A stretch of 64,000 nucleotides of DNA, from the NCBI GenBank assembly GCA_019279435.1, contig JAAALK010000082.1, positions 75,488,989-75,552,988 on the forward strand, read 5' to 3'. This document shows, piece by piece, positions 33,382 to 44,786 of the stretch (its first letter is position 1; every line of letters starts with the position of its first letter). Under the pieces are notes generated by a model, which did no database searches, was not told where the DNA came from, and saw only the letters and a list, made by a program, of their open reading frames with translations. This DNA is from Zizania palustris. Its lineage: Eukaryota > Streptophyta > Magnoliopsida > Poales > Poaceae. Made by a program: the position numbers and the translations under genes.

Positions 33382-34493
33382 TGTTGGTGCGTTTTTTGGT
33401 CACACTTTGACACACATATGGCCTAGGAGATCTTCTTAAATCTAGTGCACGTCCTACATTCTTAGAAAAAAGGCGTTCAAGGCGTGCTAATTAGTTTGAC
33501 CCTACAACTGATAATGAAACAAGAAAATATGATCAATAGCATAGCCTATCAGCTATAGAGCTGATGATCACGATGAGAATAGGATATTCGTGGAATATCA
33601 TGCCAATTGTCCATAGGGCCGATGACCAAGGGTAAAGCAATCGGGCGAGCGTGCCATCGGCCGATAAGATGGGAAGTTTTACCACATAGCCCGATGAGTA
33701 CTTTTCCGATGGAGAATAAGATGTGGCGTTGAATTGAAGATAACTCGTAGGCTTGTACTCCGACATAAATAAATAGAAAGTGCCAGATAACATGTCTATA
33801 TCATAAAAATAATCACAATAACTAGACTGGACCTAACCAAAACAGTAACTAATCATGATGATCTTAATAGTATATGAAAGTTTCGGGCATGCTTTAATTA
33901 GATGAATGGTATACCACATGAAAAAGATAGAATAGCATGAGATGTCAAACTTAACTAATGAAGACTCAAACTACCACACCTAGATCACATCAATCTAAGA
34001 GATCAATATGATGTAGCCTTAGACCTAGCCGATACACCAAGAACCGGCGACCATACTATTTCGACATTCACCTTAAGAGATCAATCTAATGCAACCATGA
34101 GGATACTGACCTAGTCGATACGGCCGTCGAGGGTGGTAGGACTCACCTCTTCGTCGGAGATCAAAACGATGTATCCTAGCTTTGAGTGCCGAACCCCGCT
34201 GAGATAAACCTTGGGAAGCAAAGGTGGCGATGCGCTGATATTTGTTTGACAGAGATGTGTGTTTCCAAGCTAACTAAGGGTACATATTTATAGTCTGGAG
34301 ACTTGGCATCCAATCACTCTATCTTAACCGATCATGGATAATCTTTATCTTCTCTTCAACGGCTCCTCCATATCTGGCTAGCATCGTAATGGATGGGCTT
34401 CTTTGAATATCTTTGACCGGATTCTTCTTGACTTTCGTTGACTGTACGACATCCTTGATGGGCTCTATGTTTTACCAAATCTTGGTGTCAACA
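33382..34493 (-). repeat. Element F 5' LTR (about 1.1 kb)
   Basis: On the minus strand it starts TGTTGACACC at 34493 and ends CACCAACA at 33382. The TATA box (TATAAATA, minus) is at 34285-34292. The next bases on the minus strand, CGCTTTTTGACACGCCCG, are the likely primer-site region; I could not assign the tRNA. It is inserted in a CACTA transposase gene. Confidence 0.75.
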
Positions 34494-35573
34494 AGAATTT
34501 TGTCCTAGGATAAGAAATGCCATGATACAATTGGATGCATCAGTGCATGACCATGGTGGTAGATTGTACACCTTTACAAGTATAGACCACATGCTATATG
34601 ATGTGTTCATGTTGCTGAATGGATTGAACCCATCTCTACCTAAACCAAGCCTTAGGTTTATTGCATCTACAACAAAGCTTCGATATGCATCGTCAAAGTC
34701 TTTCTAGGCATCACCATCGGCTGGGTGGCTAATTTCATTGTCCATAGGAACTTGCTTCATCTTGTGCCATTGGGTCTCATCAGATGTTGCTTTGGATGCA
34801 AACATCCTCTTAAGCCTGGGTATAAGACAAAATGTCTCAAAACCATTTTAGGACGTTGTTTGCCACCATCTGCATATATCCACCTAGTTTCCTTGCATTT
34901 TGGGCAATTGTCCAACTTTGCAAATTCCTTTGAAAACAACACACAATTATTCTCACAAACATGGATTAACTCATATCCAAGGCTCAATTCGTTGAGATAC
35001 TTTTTTGCTTTGTCACATGATTCTAGAATATCACAATTAGGGAATGACCTTGACAATAACTTCAATAATGCGGTAAATGTTCTATTGCTGACTCTATAGA
35101 ATGACTTGATATGAAGCAATCTGACTAGAAAGGAGAGTGCATAGACCCGGACAAAGAACATATTTTGCATCTTTAAGAACTTTAACAAACTTAGGCTATT
35201 ATCCATCTTCTTCTGCAGTTGTACATAGGTCTGCAAGCATCTCTGTCATACCCTCATCTTCATTGTCGTGCTCATCGAAATCCAACACACCTGCCAGATT
35301 AGATTCATTTGCATCCTCTACATATTCCACAATCTCAACATCAAATCTTTCTCCATGGTGAACCGACCGACTATATGTAGCTGACATCCCAAATAGATGG
35401 ATATGGTCATGAACTTCACGTTGACTCCATAAAGACCGATTCAAATATCTACGACACGGGCAAAATATAGCATCATACTCATGAAATCTATCTCGAACAA
35501 AATACATGAATTGTGCAACGCCCTCCATGTAGGTAGCACTGAACCGAGTAGCATTAATCCATGACTTGTCCAT
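34494..35573 (-). pseudogene. CACTA (En/Spm) transposase, N-terminal part
   Basis: The ATG at 35573 begins MDKSWINATRFSATYMEGV and continues with CPCRRYLN and HDHIHLFGM. This matches the transposase-associated domain found at the N-terminus of CACTA TNP2 proteins. A frameshift at about 35236-35199 leads into the TNP2 domain (SFLVRLLHIKSFYRVSN, GYELIHVCENNCVLF, CPKCKETRW). It continues past a Trp-to-TAG stop near 34707 to the LGRDGFNPF and SYSMWSILVKVYNLPPW region. Element F cuts it at 34494. The remaining C-terminal half is not in the window. It would have cut and moved CACTA DNA elements in the nucleus. Confidence 0.88.
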
Positions 35574-36879
35574 CTACTGAATAGAATAACAAAAACCTCT
35601 AATTAGCTATGAATTATTTCCTTTATGCTACAAAACATCGAAGTATCATAAAAATATATGAAGAGTATAGACTAATTTAACATACATGCAGTACAGAATT
35701 TACTTGAAATCAATCAAATTCATTTCGAATCAAGAAATTTATGGAACCAATTAAATACTAATAGAAGACAATCGAACCTGATGGTGCCGTTTATGAGTGT
35801 GTTGATCTCCTCATCTCCGTGGATGGCTAGCTGTAGGTGGCACTTAACTGTTGTTGATCGTTGCTCTCATTGTCAGCTAGCTTGAGGTACATGGTGACGA
35901 TCAATAGTTTCGCAGCGGCAATGAGAATCGCCATGGTGATGAGGAACAATGTGCAACCTCAGTTTTGTAGTGGTGACAGTGGCTACAAGGAACAACTCGC
36001 AAATTGATATTTTCATGGGCCCAACCATTGATATTTTAATGGGTCTCAAACTATTAGTTTCAATTGGATCGTATCTCATCTCAAAGTGACCAACGACTAA
36101 ATGGCTGAGACTCTCCCCTTGCAAAGTGGACGTGTCGTTCTCGAATCCTAAGATTGCTGCTTCGCAGCCTTTTTTGCATTTTTCTCCGACTATCATGGAC
36201 CCACTAGTCAGACACCCACCAAACAGTATTATCCAATAACAAAAAATTGTTATGAATTTTAGGCACAACCAACCATGTAGTCCAATGGTAAGCCCACTCA
36301 ATTTTTAGCAACAAGTCTCATGTTAGATTCCCAAATCTAGACTATTGCTTTTTGCATATTTCTCCACTTGCACCAAATAGTATTATCCAAAAAGAAAAAA
36401 AACCATTACCATTTATAAGAACATCTGACCATGTATACCAATGGCAAGCCACTCGATTTTGAACAGCAAGTCTTGTGTTCGATTCTTAGATATCGCACAT
36501 CTTTTTTGAAAACCACTTTTATGATGAAAAGCATTATCTAACAGGTGGGGCCTGAATGGTCAAACTATATAGTTTCACTTCTATTACGAATGTTTGATAA
36601 TTTATAAGATGAATATGTTTACTTCGTCATAGTTGTATGAAGGGGCTGACACCCACATCCAACATCCATAATGAACAAGGTAGAATCATCATTAATGTAC
36701 CTTCTTTTATGACCAGAATTTGAATCATCATTCTCAAATTGTCATAAATCAAAGGATTTTTAGTAGTGATCTCTGAGCACTCCATCAAAATGCGGCTTCT
36801 CGAGGACTTTTTCAAAAACCGCTTAAGTCAGTCGGCTCCTCACACCAACTCCTTAGCCTAGATTGTCCTTTATCCAAAC
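35574..36879. other. Noncoding, diverged ~150-bp direct repeats; possibly CACTA 5' region
   Basis: No gene is supported. The pattern CAATGGTAAGCC followed by CAAGTCTCATGTT and GCATTTTTCTCC-type sequence recurs near 36165-36360 and 36420-36510 as diverged direct repeats. Subterminal repeats are usual at CACTA ends, which fits the neighbouring transposase. I could not find a clear CACTA terminus. Confidence 0.4.
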
Positions 36880-37760
36880 TCCTTAGATCTGCAAAAACTA
36901 GAACAAATAATCTCTTTTGAAAAACTCTAGGGCACCATCTTCTCTCTTTCGAATGATAAAGCATCTAGGCTGGATGGCTTCACAATTAACTTCTTCAAGA
37001 GTTGTTGACCTATAATCAAACTCGATCTGTTCAAGGCTATGGATCAAATGTTCGAGCAGGGCTCACAACATCTTCACCTCTTAAACATGGCTTACATCAT
37101 GCTTCTTCCTAGAGGGGCCATCTCCACTTTGCCTAATAATTACCAGCCGATTAGCCTCATTAATAGATTTGCTAAAATCGCAACCAAATTGCTTGCCAAC
37201 TAGCTATCCCCTATGCTTAATGTCCTAATTGGTCTACATCAATCAGCTTTCATCAGAACTAGGGGCCAGAGCGATAATTTCCTGATGGTTTAGGGGTGTC
37301 TCTGGAAGATTCAGCGACTTGATTGCCCTTCATTATTTGTCAAGTTGGAAATAACGAAAGCGTTTAACACCATCAATTTTCCTTTTCTTCTTGAGGTTAT
37401 GTGACCCCATGTCTTCGGTGCTAGTTGGATTTGTTGCTTGTGCCAACTCTTCATCTCGACCTCTTTAGAAGTGATTCTGAATGGTGTCCTAAGTAATTTC
37501 TTTCACCATGGTCAATGTGTGTGTTAGGACGACCCACTCTTGTCCATGTTGTTCTTGTTGGCTACAACAGCTAATCTTCTTCACTTAGCAAGTAGGTACG
37601 TTAGCCCCCTTAGTGATTCCAACATCTAGCATAGGGCATATTTCTTCATGGACGACATGCGCTTCTTTAAAAATGCCTCCGTCTCTTACGCTAGTGGCAT
37701 GAAAGCTATTTGGTTTATGTTGAATATGTGTTCGATTTTGTTATGATTGGACTTTTTAGT
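36880..37760 (+). pseudogene. L1-type LINE reverse transcriptase, decayed
   Basis: Plus-strand conceptual pieces match plant non-LTR RT motifs in order: KASRLDGFTINFFKS, YIMLLPRG, NNYQPISLINRFAKIATK, LIGLHQSAFIRTRG, LFVKLEITKAFN, and FFMDDMRFF where the active-site (F/Y)xDD is expected. Many stops and shifts make it a long-dead copy. The endonuclease part and the poly-A end are not recognisable. Confidence 0.8.
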
Positions 37761-39390
37761 GGTAACAGGGAATAAGTATAGTCCTAGTCTAATAATGTGC
37801 CTAGGGGCCATATATATGGAAATCCCCAGTATAACCAATTGGACAACATAGGTGGTTGGTTTGGATGTGTGGCATTATTGTGGTGTGCCCGAATGCTGGC
37901 GTAGACACCGTTCATAGAGATGAGTGCCCATAGTCATGCCCCAAAGTTGTAGGTCATATGGTCTGAACTCTATTACCAAATATTGTGTCTCGGTGTTGTC
38001 TCTTCGTTGTGATCTTCCCATGGCATCTCTTCGATCTTATTGATTCCGTTGCGTTAGACCATACGGGCCTAAATTTTCATAGCAAAATATGTTAGAGCCA
38101 AAGATTGGGAAGATTAGATGGGAGGCATGATGATGTTCCATATTGTGATGTATTTCACAAGGCACAGGATGATAGAACATGTCGGCGATCGACGACTCGA
38201 TTGGTGGGATTGGAGCACTTCGAGCAGGTAGTGCAAACTATCCAATGAACTGCAATCAACTAGGATCAGACTAGATGTGGAGAGATTAAGTTGATTGGTG
38301 GCTATGCTGCTTTTCGATGGTGGGTCAGTCAGATCTGATGCCTAGGAAATCGACAGTGCGGCAGGAAGTAATGTGGTGATGGTGGGACTTCGGCTCATAC
38401 GATGTGAGCAACGACTGTTGTTACGCTCAAGGTGGAGTAAACAACGGTGATGGTGAAAGCCATGAAGATATGTAGGAGTTTTTATTTGCAAAGGAGAATA
38501 TATTTGAAAATGATTTGGACTCGGCGTGGTGAAGTTGGCGCGGGCAATCGGATCTTCCTATGGGTCGGCCCAATGACTTCTATGCAAGCGGGTGCAGGTG
38601 CGACGGGACTGCATCGTGGCGAATGTTGAAGGTGAGTCACCGGCTTCGAGTGGTAGCAAGCGCTAGGCATGGCCTGGCGAAGGGCGGATGGGCACAGCAT
38701 GGTGGAAGAACGGGTAGCCCAAGCAACTGGCGCAGCCCGTGATGTAGCCTGGTGGGAGGCGCCGACCTAGGGGACTTGCAGTGAACTAGGCGCACGGAAG
38801 GAGGGTGCTGGCTCAGGTGGCTTGTAGGATCCCAATAGCACTGCACGGTGCACCCATGGCACAGACTAGTAGGAGGGTGCCGACCCAAGTGGCCCGTGGA
38901 GCAGCCTGGCAGATGGCACTAGCCTGGTGTGGCCTAGCGGAGGCTTCCATGGGGTGCTGAGCATGCCAAGGCCAAGAGGAGGTCCATCCTAGATATTTTG
39001 AGTTAGATCGGAAGAAAGAAGATTTTTTCCTTTTGGAGTTCGACAAGAACTTGGTTTTTTATCCGAATTTAATCCTATTTTTGTAGAACTTAGAAGATTC
39101 TTTCAGGGGTATAAATATAGACCAAGGGGAGGCCAAAATATGCAGATCTGAAACAAAAAAGATTGACCGAAAATCAAAGCCTTCGATCAATAAGGGGTGG
39201 TTTTCTGAGCACACGACAAGGGCATGTATAGTGCAATTGATGTGAGGAGGTCGACATAGGCTTGAATACTACAGAGGTGAAGCCTTTTGGAGGAGGGTTG
39301 TGTTGTGCCAAGGCAGTGCATAGCAAGGCTTGGCGGTATTCATCGGTGGATCGATGAGGAGATATGTGGAGCCATTATTAGCGATCTGAG
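37761..39390 (+). repeat. Mostly unassigned; right half probably the LTR and leader of a plus-strand copia element
   Basis: A plus-strand TATA box (TATAAATATAG) is at 39110-39120, about 280 bp upstream of a copia gag start. A possible LTR start TGTTAGAGCC lies near 38089. No clear LTR end or tRNA-Met primer site is left; GTGGAGCC near 39366 may be its remnant. Small frames at 38447-38888 have no recognisable product. Confidence 0.4.
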
Positions 39391-39603
39391 GTGATGAGGT
39401 TTGATGAGACCAACAACTTCGGACTGTGGCTGATGAGGGTGAAGGATCTGTTGGCTCATCATAGAATATTCAAGACTCTTACTGACAATAAGCAAGAGAA
39501 GGTGGATGATGATGATAAGTCGGATGAGATGAAAGCACAGGCATATGTGACTATCATATTATGCATCTCTGATCAGATCATGTATCTCGTCATGGAGGAA
39601 ACG
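39391..39603 (+). pseudogene. gag: Copia gag, N-terminal fragment (plus strand)
   Basis: The open frame gives MRFDETNNFGLWLMRVKDLL and later LCISDQIMYLVMEET. It matches the start of the Hopscotch-like copia gag domain rather than the Sirevirus gags here. After 71 codons it is cut by the LTR starting at 39604. The continuation should lie to the right, beyond the nested block. Confidence 0.8.
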
Positions 39604-41173
39604 TGTAATAGCCCAAAATTTTAAAAGGTAAAATAAAATAAGAAATAAAAATTTTCCATAAAAGAATTATTTTTGATTATTGGATAAGCTGAAAAATGCC
39701 TAAATAAATAAAAATCTTGAGAAATAATTCAAATCAAAAGTTGAGAAAACTATGTTCGGTTCCTAAGGCCAAGATATATTTTTGGGAATTTTTATAAATT
39801 TTAAGGACCTTTGCAGATAGCTCACAAAATAAAAATGAATTTTAGGGATTAATTTAAATCGAAAAAGAATTTTAAATAGTATTGGGCCGCTACCCCCCAA
39901 ACCTCCCTCAGCCCGACCAAAATCCCTTCACGCCCTGACATATGGGACCGCATGTCAGCCCTCTTTCTCTCGCTTGCGCGCGTCCACGTCCCACCCTGGC
40001 CCACCTATCGGCTCCACCTACCTTAGCCTGCCTCCACCCGCATCCGGTGACAGGCCATCCCCATCCGTCAGCATTTTCTTCCCCATGTCGCCGCCATCCC
40101 CAAATCTCTCAAGCAAAAACCCTAGCCACCCGAATCCGCCGCCGACGAGCACATTCCATCAAAATTAACCCTGGGATTGCGTTCCCCATGATTTGGCGAT
40201 CACTTTCCCCCATTTGCCGATGCATTTTCATCCCGAGACACCGGAACCGTCCGCATGGAAACCCCTTGCCGGAAAATTGGAAACCCCCTCTCGGTATTAC
40301 ATGTATACACCCTTCCTTCTTTACTATTCGGCGCCCCTATAAAACCCCGGCACCTCTCTGCATCTAGGCCACAACAATTGTTGCAATCCTCGCGAACCAG
40401 AGAGCTCCGTAGAGTAATTTTGCACCGCCCCTTTGTTCCTGCTCCAGCCATCGCTTGCCGTCACAAGAGTCCATCCCCGATGCCATTGACCGCACCCCCG
40501 TGACCACGGCTACCTCCCCGACACTGGCCACACCTCCGTTGTCATCAGCGACCACTGAAGCATCCTCCCCATCGACAGCCTGAAGCTTCCCCTCCACCAC
40601 ACTCATCGCCGACGACACTCCGATGACCCTGAGCCACCACTCTAGCATCAAAATGACTGCACGCCTATCCACTTTCCATTTTTTCTAGTACCTTAGGCCC
40701 CCGACCACTGTCTTCGCCGCTAGCCCACCGCTAACTTCCTGTCATTGCTGGAGAAGATGACCGACGCAGGTAATTACCCATGCCATGTTAGATTAGACTC
40801 CAGCCGTGTGGTTGGCATTGAACGACCAAGATTAAATCCTCCTCCGATTACCTGGTCCTTCCTTTTTCCCGAACCGATATCCTTCAATTGCAGCTGTCCA
40901 CGTCGCTTTAAAATCACCGTGTGTTCTGTGGCCGCTTGATCTCGATCCAATGGCGATCCGAGCTCTGGTCCACGCGTACAGTACACTGGTTCATGGTAGG
41001 ACTGGCTCACCTTTGACCAGAAGCTGTTTCAAATTTAAAATAAATTCCAGAAATTTATTTAAACTTCAAAAATTCATAACTTCTTCAATTTAACTCCAAA
41101 TTTTACCATTCAAATTCCAGAAAATTTGTCTTTTTATTCTCTACATGTTTAGCCAATAAAATTTATATGTTTG
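39604..41173 (+). repeat. Large gypsy-type LTR, 5' part (L3b)
   Basis: It starts TGTAATAGCCC directly in copia gag; AAACG (39599-39603) would be the target site. The segment 40743-41173 aligns with 2940-3462 of L3a. LTR K interrupts it at 41174. The GC-rich 39900-40700 part yields Pro/Ser-rich frames on both strands that look like composition effects, not genes. Confidence 0.65.
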
Positions 41174-42231
41174 TGTTGACACTAAAATCTTACGATCAAA
41201 GTGCCAAACGCATTGACATCTATCCGATAATCCAAAAGCATGTGGATACATAGAAATAAATTCCTAAGCATAACACGACACCGACGTCGCGTTCCGTCGA
41301 CCCTTAATAGTGACAAGGGAGGGTGGAATCACCAAGCAATTAAATTATACTGCAAGGATACAACCTAATTTGTCGAAAAATGAGGGAAGAATAGATCTAA
41401 TCGGCCAATTGCAGCCGATTGAATCAAAAACACGGGGGGTCGGTCAGACCGACCAAGCACCATCAGTCAGACCAACGGGTGCCGTCAACGGAGATGATGA
41501 CTTGGCACACCACGGTCAGACCAGTCTCTCGCTGTCGGTTAGACCAACTACGCTTGATCCAATCACCCGGGACTCCGACAGATGATGCAAGTACTCTCGG
41601 GGGCTTCTACACAAGGTCCAGTCAGACCGTAGCGTGCTGGCGCGTCAAGTGATGGCACGACATGGGCTGATCAGACCGAGATTACACCACCGGTCAGACC
41701 GATGGCTCATGGAAAATGATCTCTGGGGTTTCAGCGATCGCCTTGCCGTTGAAAAATTGTAACAAGAGTTCTTGGCGATGAATATGGGATAGAAACACTA
41801 CAAACACTCCAAAAAACCAGAAGAAATTCAGCCAAGAGACCGAACTACCAATAAAAACCGATAAGATGATAAAACTTAGTTACGTGGATGAAATGGGTGA
41901 TTCACAAGCGAATTAACAAGGCTTACCGTGATTACGATGTAGCGGACAGAGAGTTTATAGCGCAAACTCACAAAGATGGACGTTACATGGCTAATCCTAG
42001 GGCAAGGAAAGTAGATTGAATGGTAAAAGTATGATTCAAGGTAAAATAATAGATTGGATCTACTAGGGTTTTGGGAGGAAAGAGAGTCCTTAAATTGGCC
42101 TTTCCCCTATATTTATAGGGGTTGGACATGACGTGCCTGGGATCTAACATGAGTTAGATACGAGTCCAAGTCGTTAAAAAATAATTAGGGATAAAAATAC
42201 CTCAAAATCACTTAATCTGACTCAAACTCAG
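41174..42231 (-). repeat. LTR K (TGTTGACAC type), cut by T2a
   Basis: It starts TGTTGACAC at 41174. The TATA box on the minus strand (TATAAATATA) is at 42109-42118, so I read it as a minus-strand LTR whose 3' end is at 41174. Seven copies of a GTCAGACC-like motif, some extended to the palindrome CGGTCAGACCG, lie between 41435 and 41705. It is related to fragment E. T2a interrupts it after CTCAG (42227-42231). No genes. Confidence 0.6.
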
Positions 42232-42804
42232 TGTTGGGACGACGGATCGAACCAGCAGGTTTTCTTAGTGGATGGGAGTAATGGAATGTTGTGCACCCAC
42301 TGTATTCTTGGATCGTGTGTTTATTACAACTGTAGTTGGGGGGTATTTATAGGGTAACTCGCCCTGAAGGGTCGGGTCACTCCAGCCCTCAACCGCTATT
42401 TGGCCTGACATGGGTCAGTAGTACAGACAAAGTAGATGCGTATAGTACAGACAAGAAGGTGCGACTCTGACAGCGTATCGGCCGTGTAAGGCGCTGTAGA
42501 GGCCGCCCGACAAGGCACATGCGATCACGATCTTGTCCCCATATGGTCTTGATTGGGTTTCCTCCATGCGTGGCTTCCCTTCGGAGCTTCTACTCTGCCT
42601 GACGGTTGGCCTCCGGCATCAGGCCGATCGCTTTCCCTCCCGGGGACCCCTCCGACATGTCCAGGAACCTCCGGAGGCCTCCGGTCCCCTCGTTCGGAGG
42701 CTTAGGCATCTCCGACGCAGGCCTTCGGGTCTTCCGGCCACATCCTTTAGGGCCGTACGGGCCCTCATGCTCCCCTACTGTCGTTGGGATTATCTCCCCC
42801 AACA
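42232..42804 (-). repeat. T2a 3' LTR (573 bp)
   Basis: On the plus strand it starts TGTTGGGACG and ends ATCTCCCCCAACA. It is the reverse complement of a relative of the T2b LTR (44115-44719); both share the end ACCTGCTGGT and the start TGTTGGGGGAGATAATCCC. A minus-strand TATA-like TATAAATA occurs near 42346. Confidence 0.85.
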
Positions 42805-43290
42805 GTAGCCCCTCGCTTCTTCCCTCTCAAGGGTCCTGCATAAGAGAGGGTGGAGGCACACATGATAATTCCGATAACTTTTATAAGAAATCGACTTACG
42901 TAGAGATGCTGAATCCCGCTGCGGGACGGCCCTATTCGATCGTTCCGGAGACGCTTAGGAGCCTCGAAATGTCCTAGGACCCAAAGGCCAAGAGCTGCCT
43001 TCAGAGCACCTCCGAATGGCTAGTCGCTTCTCGCCCATTCGAAGGAAAGAGCTTTGACCAATCACTTGACGCCCACGCGGCTTTGACCGCCAGGTTCCGC
43101 CGCCCGAGGAGGCGGGCCGATGCGTTACTTGGCATAGTTAATGCAGCAAGCGTGCAGGCGACGCGGAGGAGGCGGACAGTCAGAGACGGACGCGCCCGAG
43201 GCGCCAGCAAAGTCTTAAATGCGGGCGCCGCACGACTGGCGCGTGCGCACGCCCAGTGGCAGAAGGTGGACCGGCGGCGGCAACTGCGCT

Positions 43291-43298
43291 TAAATAGC
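43291..43298 (+). promoter_or_regulatory. TATA-like box of T2a antisense gene
   Basis: TTAAATAGCCCC at 43290-43301, about 120 bp before the first ATG of the antisense gene (43411). Its position matches the TATAAATAG box at 50865 in T1b, about 130 bp before that gene's ATG. Confidence 0.5.
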
Positions 43299-43410
43299 CC
43301 CTGCTGTGCCAGCCAAGTCCTCTCCTGCGCGCTTGCTTAGCCTTCTAGCTTCGTCCCTAACAGCGAGAGCTTGCCCTTGAGCTCCTGCTTTCTTCTTGCT
43401 TCCTCCCGTC

Positions 43411-44025
43411 ATGGTGGAGAAGAGTGCCCCTGCCGCGGCGGTAGACCCCCGCTTCTTGTAGCATTAGATGGCGGCGGCGGCGGCAACTGCTTCAGGCTCG
43501 GTAGAGGCGCGCGACTACCGGGAGCTCCGTCCCACGTCAGAGCGGTTTTGGGAGCAGACCTTGGAGCTAGGGCCATCGGCGACCACCGACGCATCCATCG
43601 AGCAAGTGACTAGGGGCCGCCTCGGCCCCGAATCGCGGGCCAGGAAGCCGGGTCCAGAGTCGGTCCCAGCGCCGCGAGAACGAGAGGTCGTGGTCTTCGA
43701 GGCCTTCTTCGACGCGGGACTAGGGTTCCCCACTTTGGAGCTCCTCGCCGGAGTGTTAGACGCCTTCCACCTAGCGCTTCCCCAGCTATCACTAAACGTC
43801 GTGGCCCGCCTCACCATCTTCGAGTGGGCCATGCACGCTGAGGGCTGTGAAGGCAGGGCAGAGGTCTTCGCGCAGATGCACGAAGTTCTTTGCCATCCGA
43901 AGAAAAAGGATGGCCGGGTGCTGGCCTTCGGGAGCATCAATTTCCAGCTCCGGAGGAGGTACACAGACTCCTTCTCGGCGAAGGCCATCAACGAGCGGTG
44001 GTACTCCAAGTCGGTGAACCGCTGG
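43411..44025 (+). pseudogene. T2a antisense gene, PF04195-like domain, truncated
   Basis: The ATG at 43411 is followed by two stops at 43459 and 43465. A clear open frame runs from 43468 to the insertion at 44026. It contains EVVVFEAFFDAGLGFPTLEL, LPQLSLNVVARLTIFEWAM and FGSINFQLRRRY. It is collinear with exon 1 of the T1b antisense gene and resembles the putative gypsy-type transposon domain PF04195. Despite its name that family has no shown transposase activity. Function is unknown. Confidence 0.7.
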
Positions 44026-44114
44026 TGTTGGGGGAAAATATTCCATCTTCAGGGTTATTGCAGTGACAAGATAAAGACTGGTGATTAAGCTAAAGACTTC
44101 CAGCGTATACCTTC
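44026..44114 (+). repeat. 89-bp start of a T1-like LTR (element B)
   Basis: It begins TGTTGGGGGAAAATATTCC and GGGTTATTGC, the start of a T1-family LTR read in plus orientation. It follows directly after the T2a antisense gene. T2b inserted 89 bp in. The rest of B should lie to the right of T2b, outside the window. Confidence 0.65.
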
Positions 44115-44719
44115 TGTTGGGGGAGATAATCCCGACGGCTGAAGGGGGCCCACAACCAGGGGGTCCGAGGCCTAGCACCGGAGGCCACCCTCCGGGAGAA
44201 GGACACCGGAGGCCGCCCTCTGGGAGAAGGACGCCGGGGGCCACCCTCCGGGAGAAGGACGCCGGAGGCCGCCCTCAGGCAGAAGGGCACCGGGGGCCAC
44301 CCTCCGGGAGAAGGCTGCTAGAGGCCGCCCTCCGGGGAGGAATTGCCGGAGGCCCTCCCTCGGCCCACAGTAGCGAACCCCAAGGGAGTGTTGGCGGGAA
44401 AAGGACTGGACAAGTACACGGGGGGACAGGATCACGATCCTGTGAACCGTGTCGGGCGGCGTAGGCAGCGCCCGACACAGCTGATACGATGTCAGAGTCG
44501 AATCTTCCTGTCTGTACTATGTATAGCCCATTTTGTCTGTACTGTTGACCGGCCGTTGATCGTGTAGCCGTTGGCGGTCCAGAGGCGCTTGGCCCTCTGG
44601 ACGGGGCGCATTATAAATACCCCTCAACTGTAGTTGTAACGGACGGGCTCAGGGAGCATTGAATACGCTACTCTCATTTCTACTAAGAAAACCTGCTGGT
44701 CCGATCCGTCGTTCCAACA
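44115..44719 (+). repeat. T2b 5' LTR (605 bp)
   Basis: It starts TGTTGGGGGAGATAATCCC and ends CGTTCCAACA. The TATA box is TATAAATA at 44612-44619. It contains an internal 28-bp tandem repeat. Confidence 0.88.
44175..44345 (+). repeat. 28-bp tandem repeat in T2b LTR, about 6 units
   Basis: Each unit reads like GGAGGCCGCCCTC then GGGAGAAGGA with small changes. Frames crossing it on both strands are repeat by-products. Confidence 0.85.
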
Positions 44720-44721
44720 GT

Positions 44722-44738
44722 TGGCGCCGTCCGTGGGG
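44722..44738 (+). other. T2b primer-binding site, tRNA-Asp-like
   Basis: TGGCGCCGTCCGTGGGG, two bases after the LTR, identical to the T1b site. Confidence 0.65.
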
Positions 44739-44786
44739 ATCTTAGTTCAAGAAGCTAGCGTCCTCTACACCCACTCACCGAAAAGC

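Larger units (their letters stand above)
42232..44025 (-). mobile_element. T2a: Tat element, 3' LTR and antisense-gene part
   Basis: The minus-strand 3' LTR is 42232-42804. On the plus strand the PPT-side sequence (GTAGCCCCTCG at 42805) follows, then the start of the antisense gene. It is cut at 44026 by a T1-like LTR. The pol, gag and 5' LTR should lie beyond the right edge. Confidence 0.75.

Noticed and set aside
39942..40672. Pro/Ser-rich frames on both strands in the large LTR
   Set aside because: GC-rich composition effect; frames overlap on both strands and show no domain.
43515..44009. Minus-strand frame opposite the T2a antisense gene
   Set aside because: The plus strand carries the recognisable PF04195-like domain; the minus frame has no family features.
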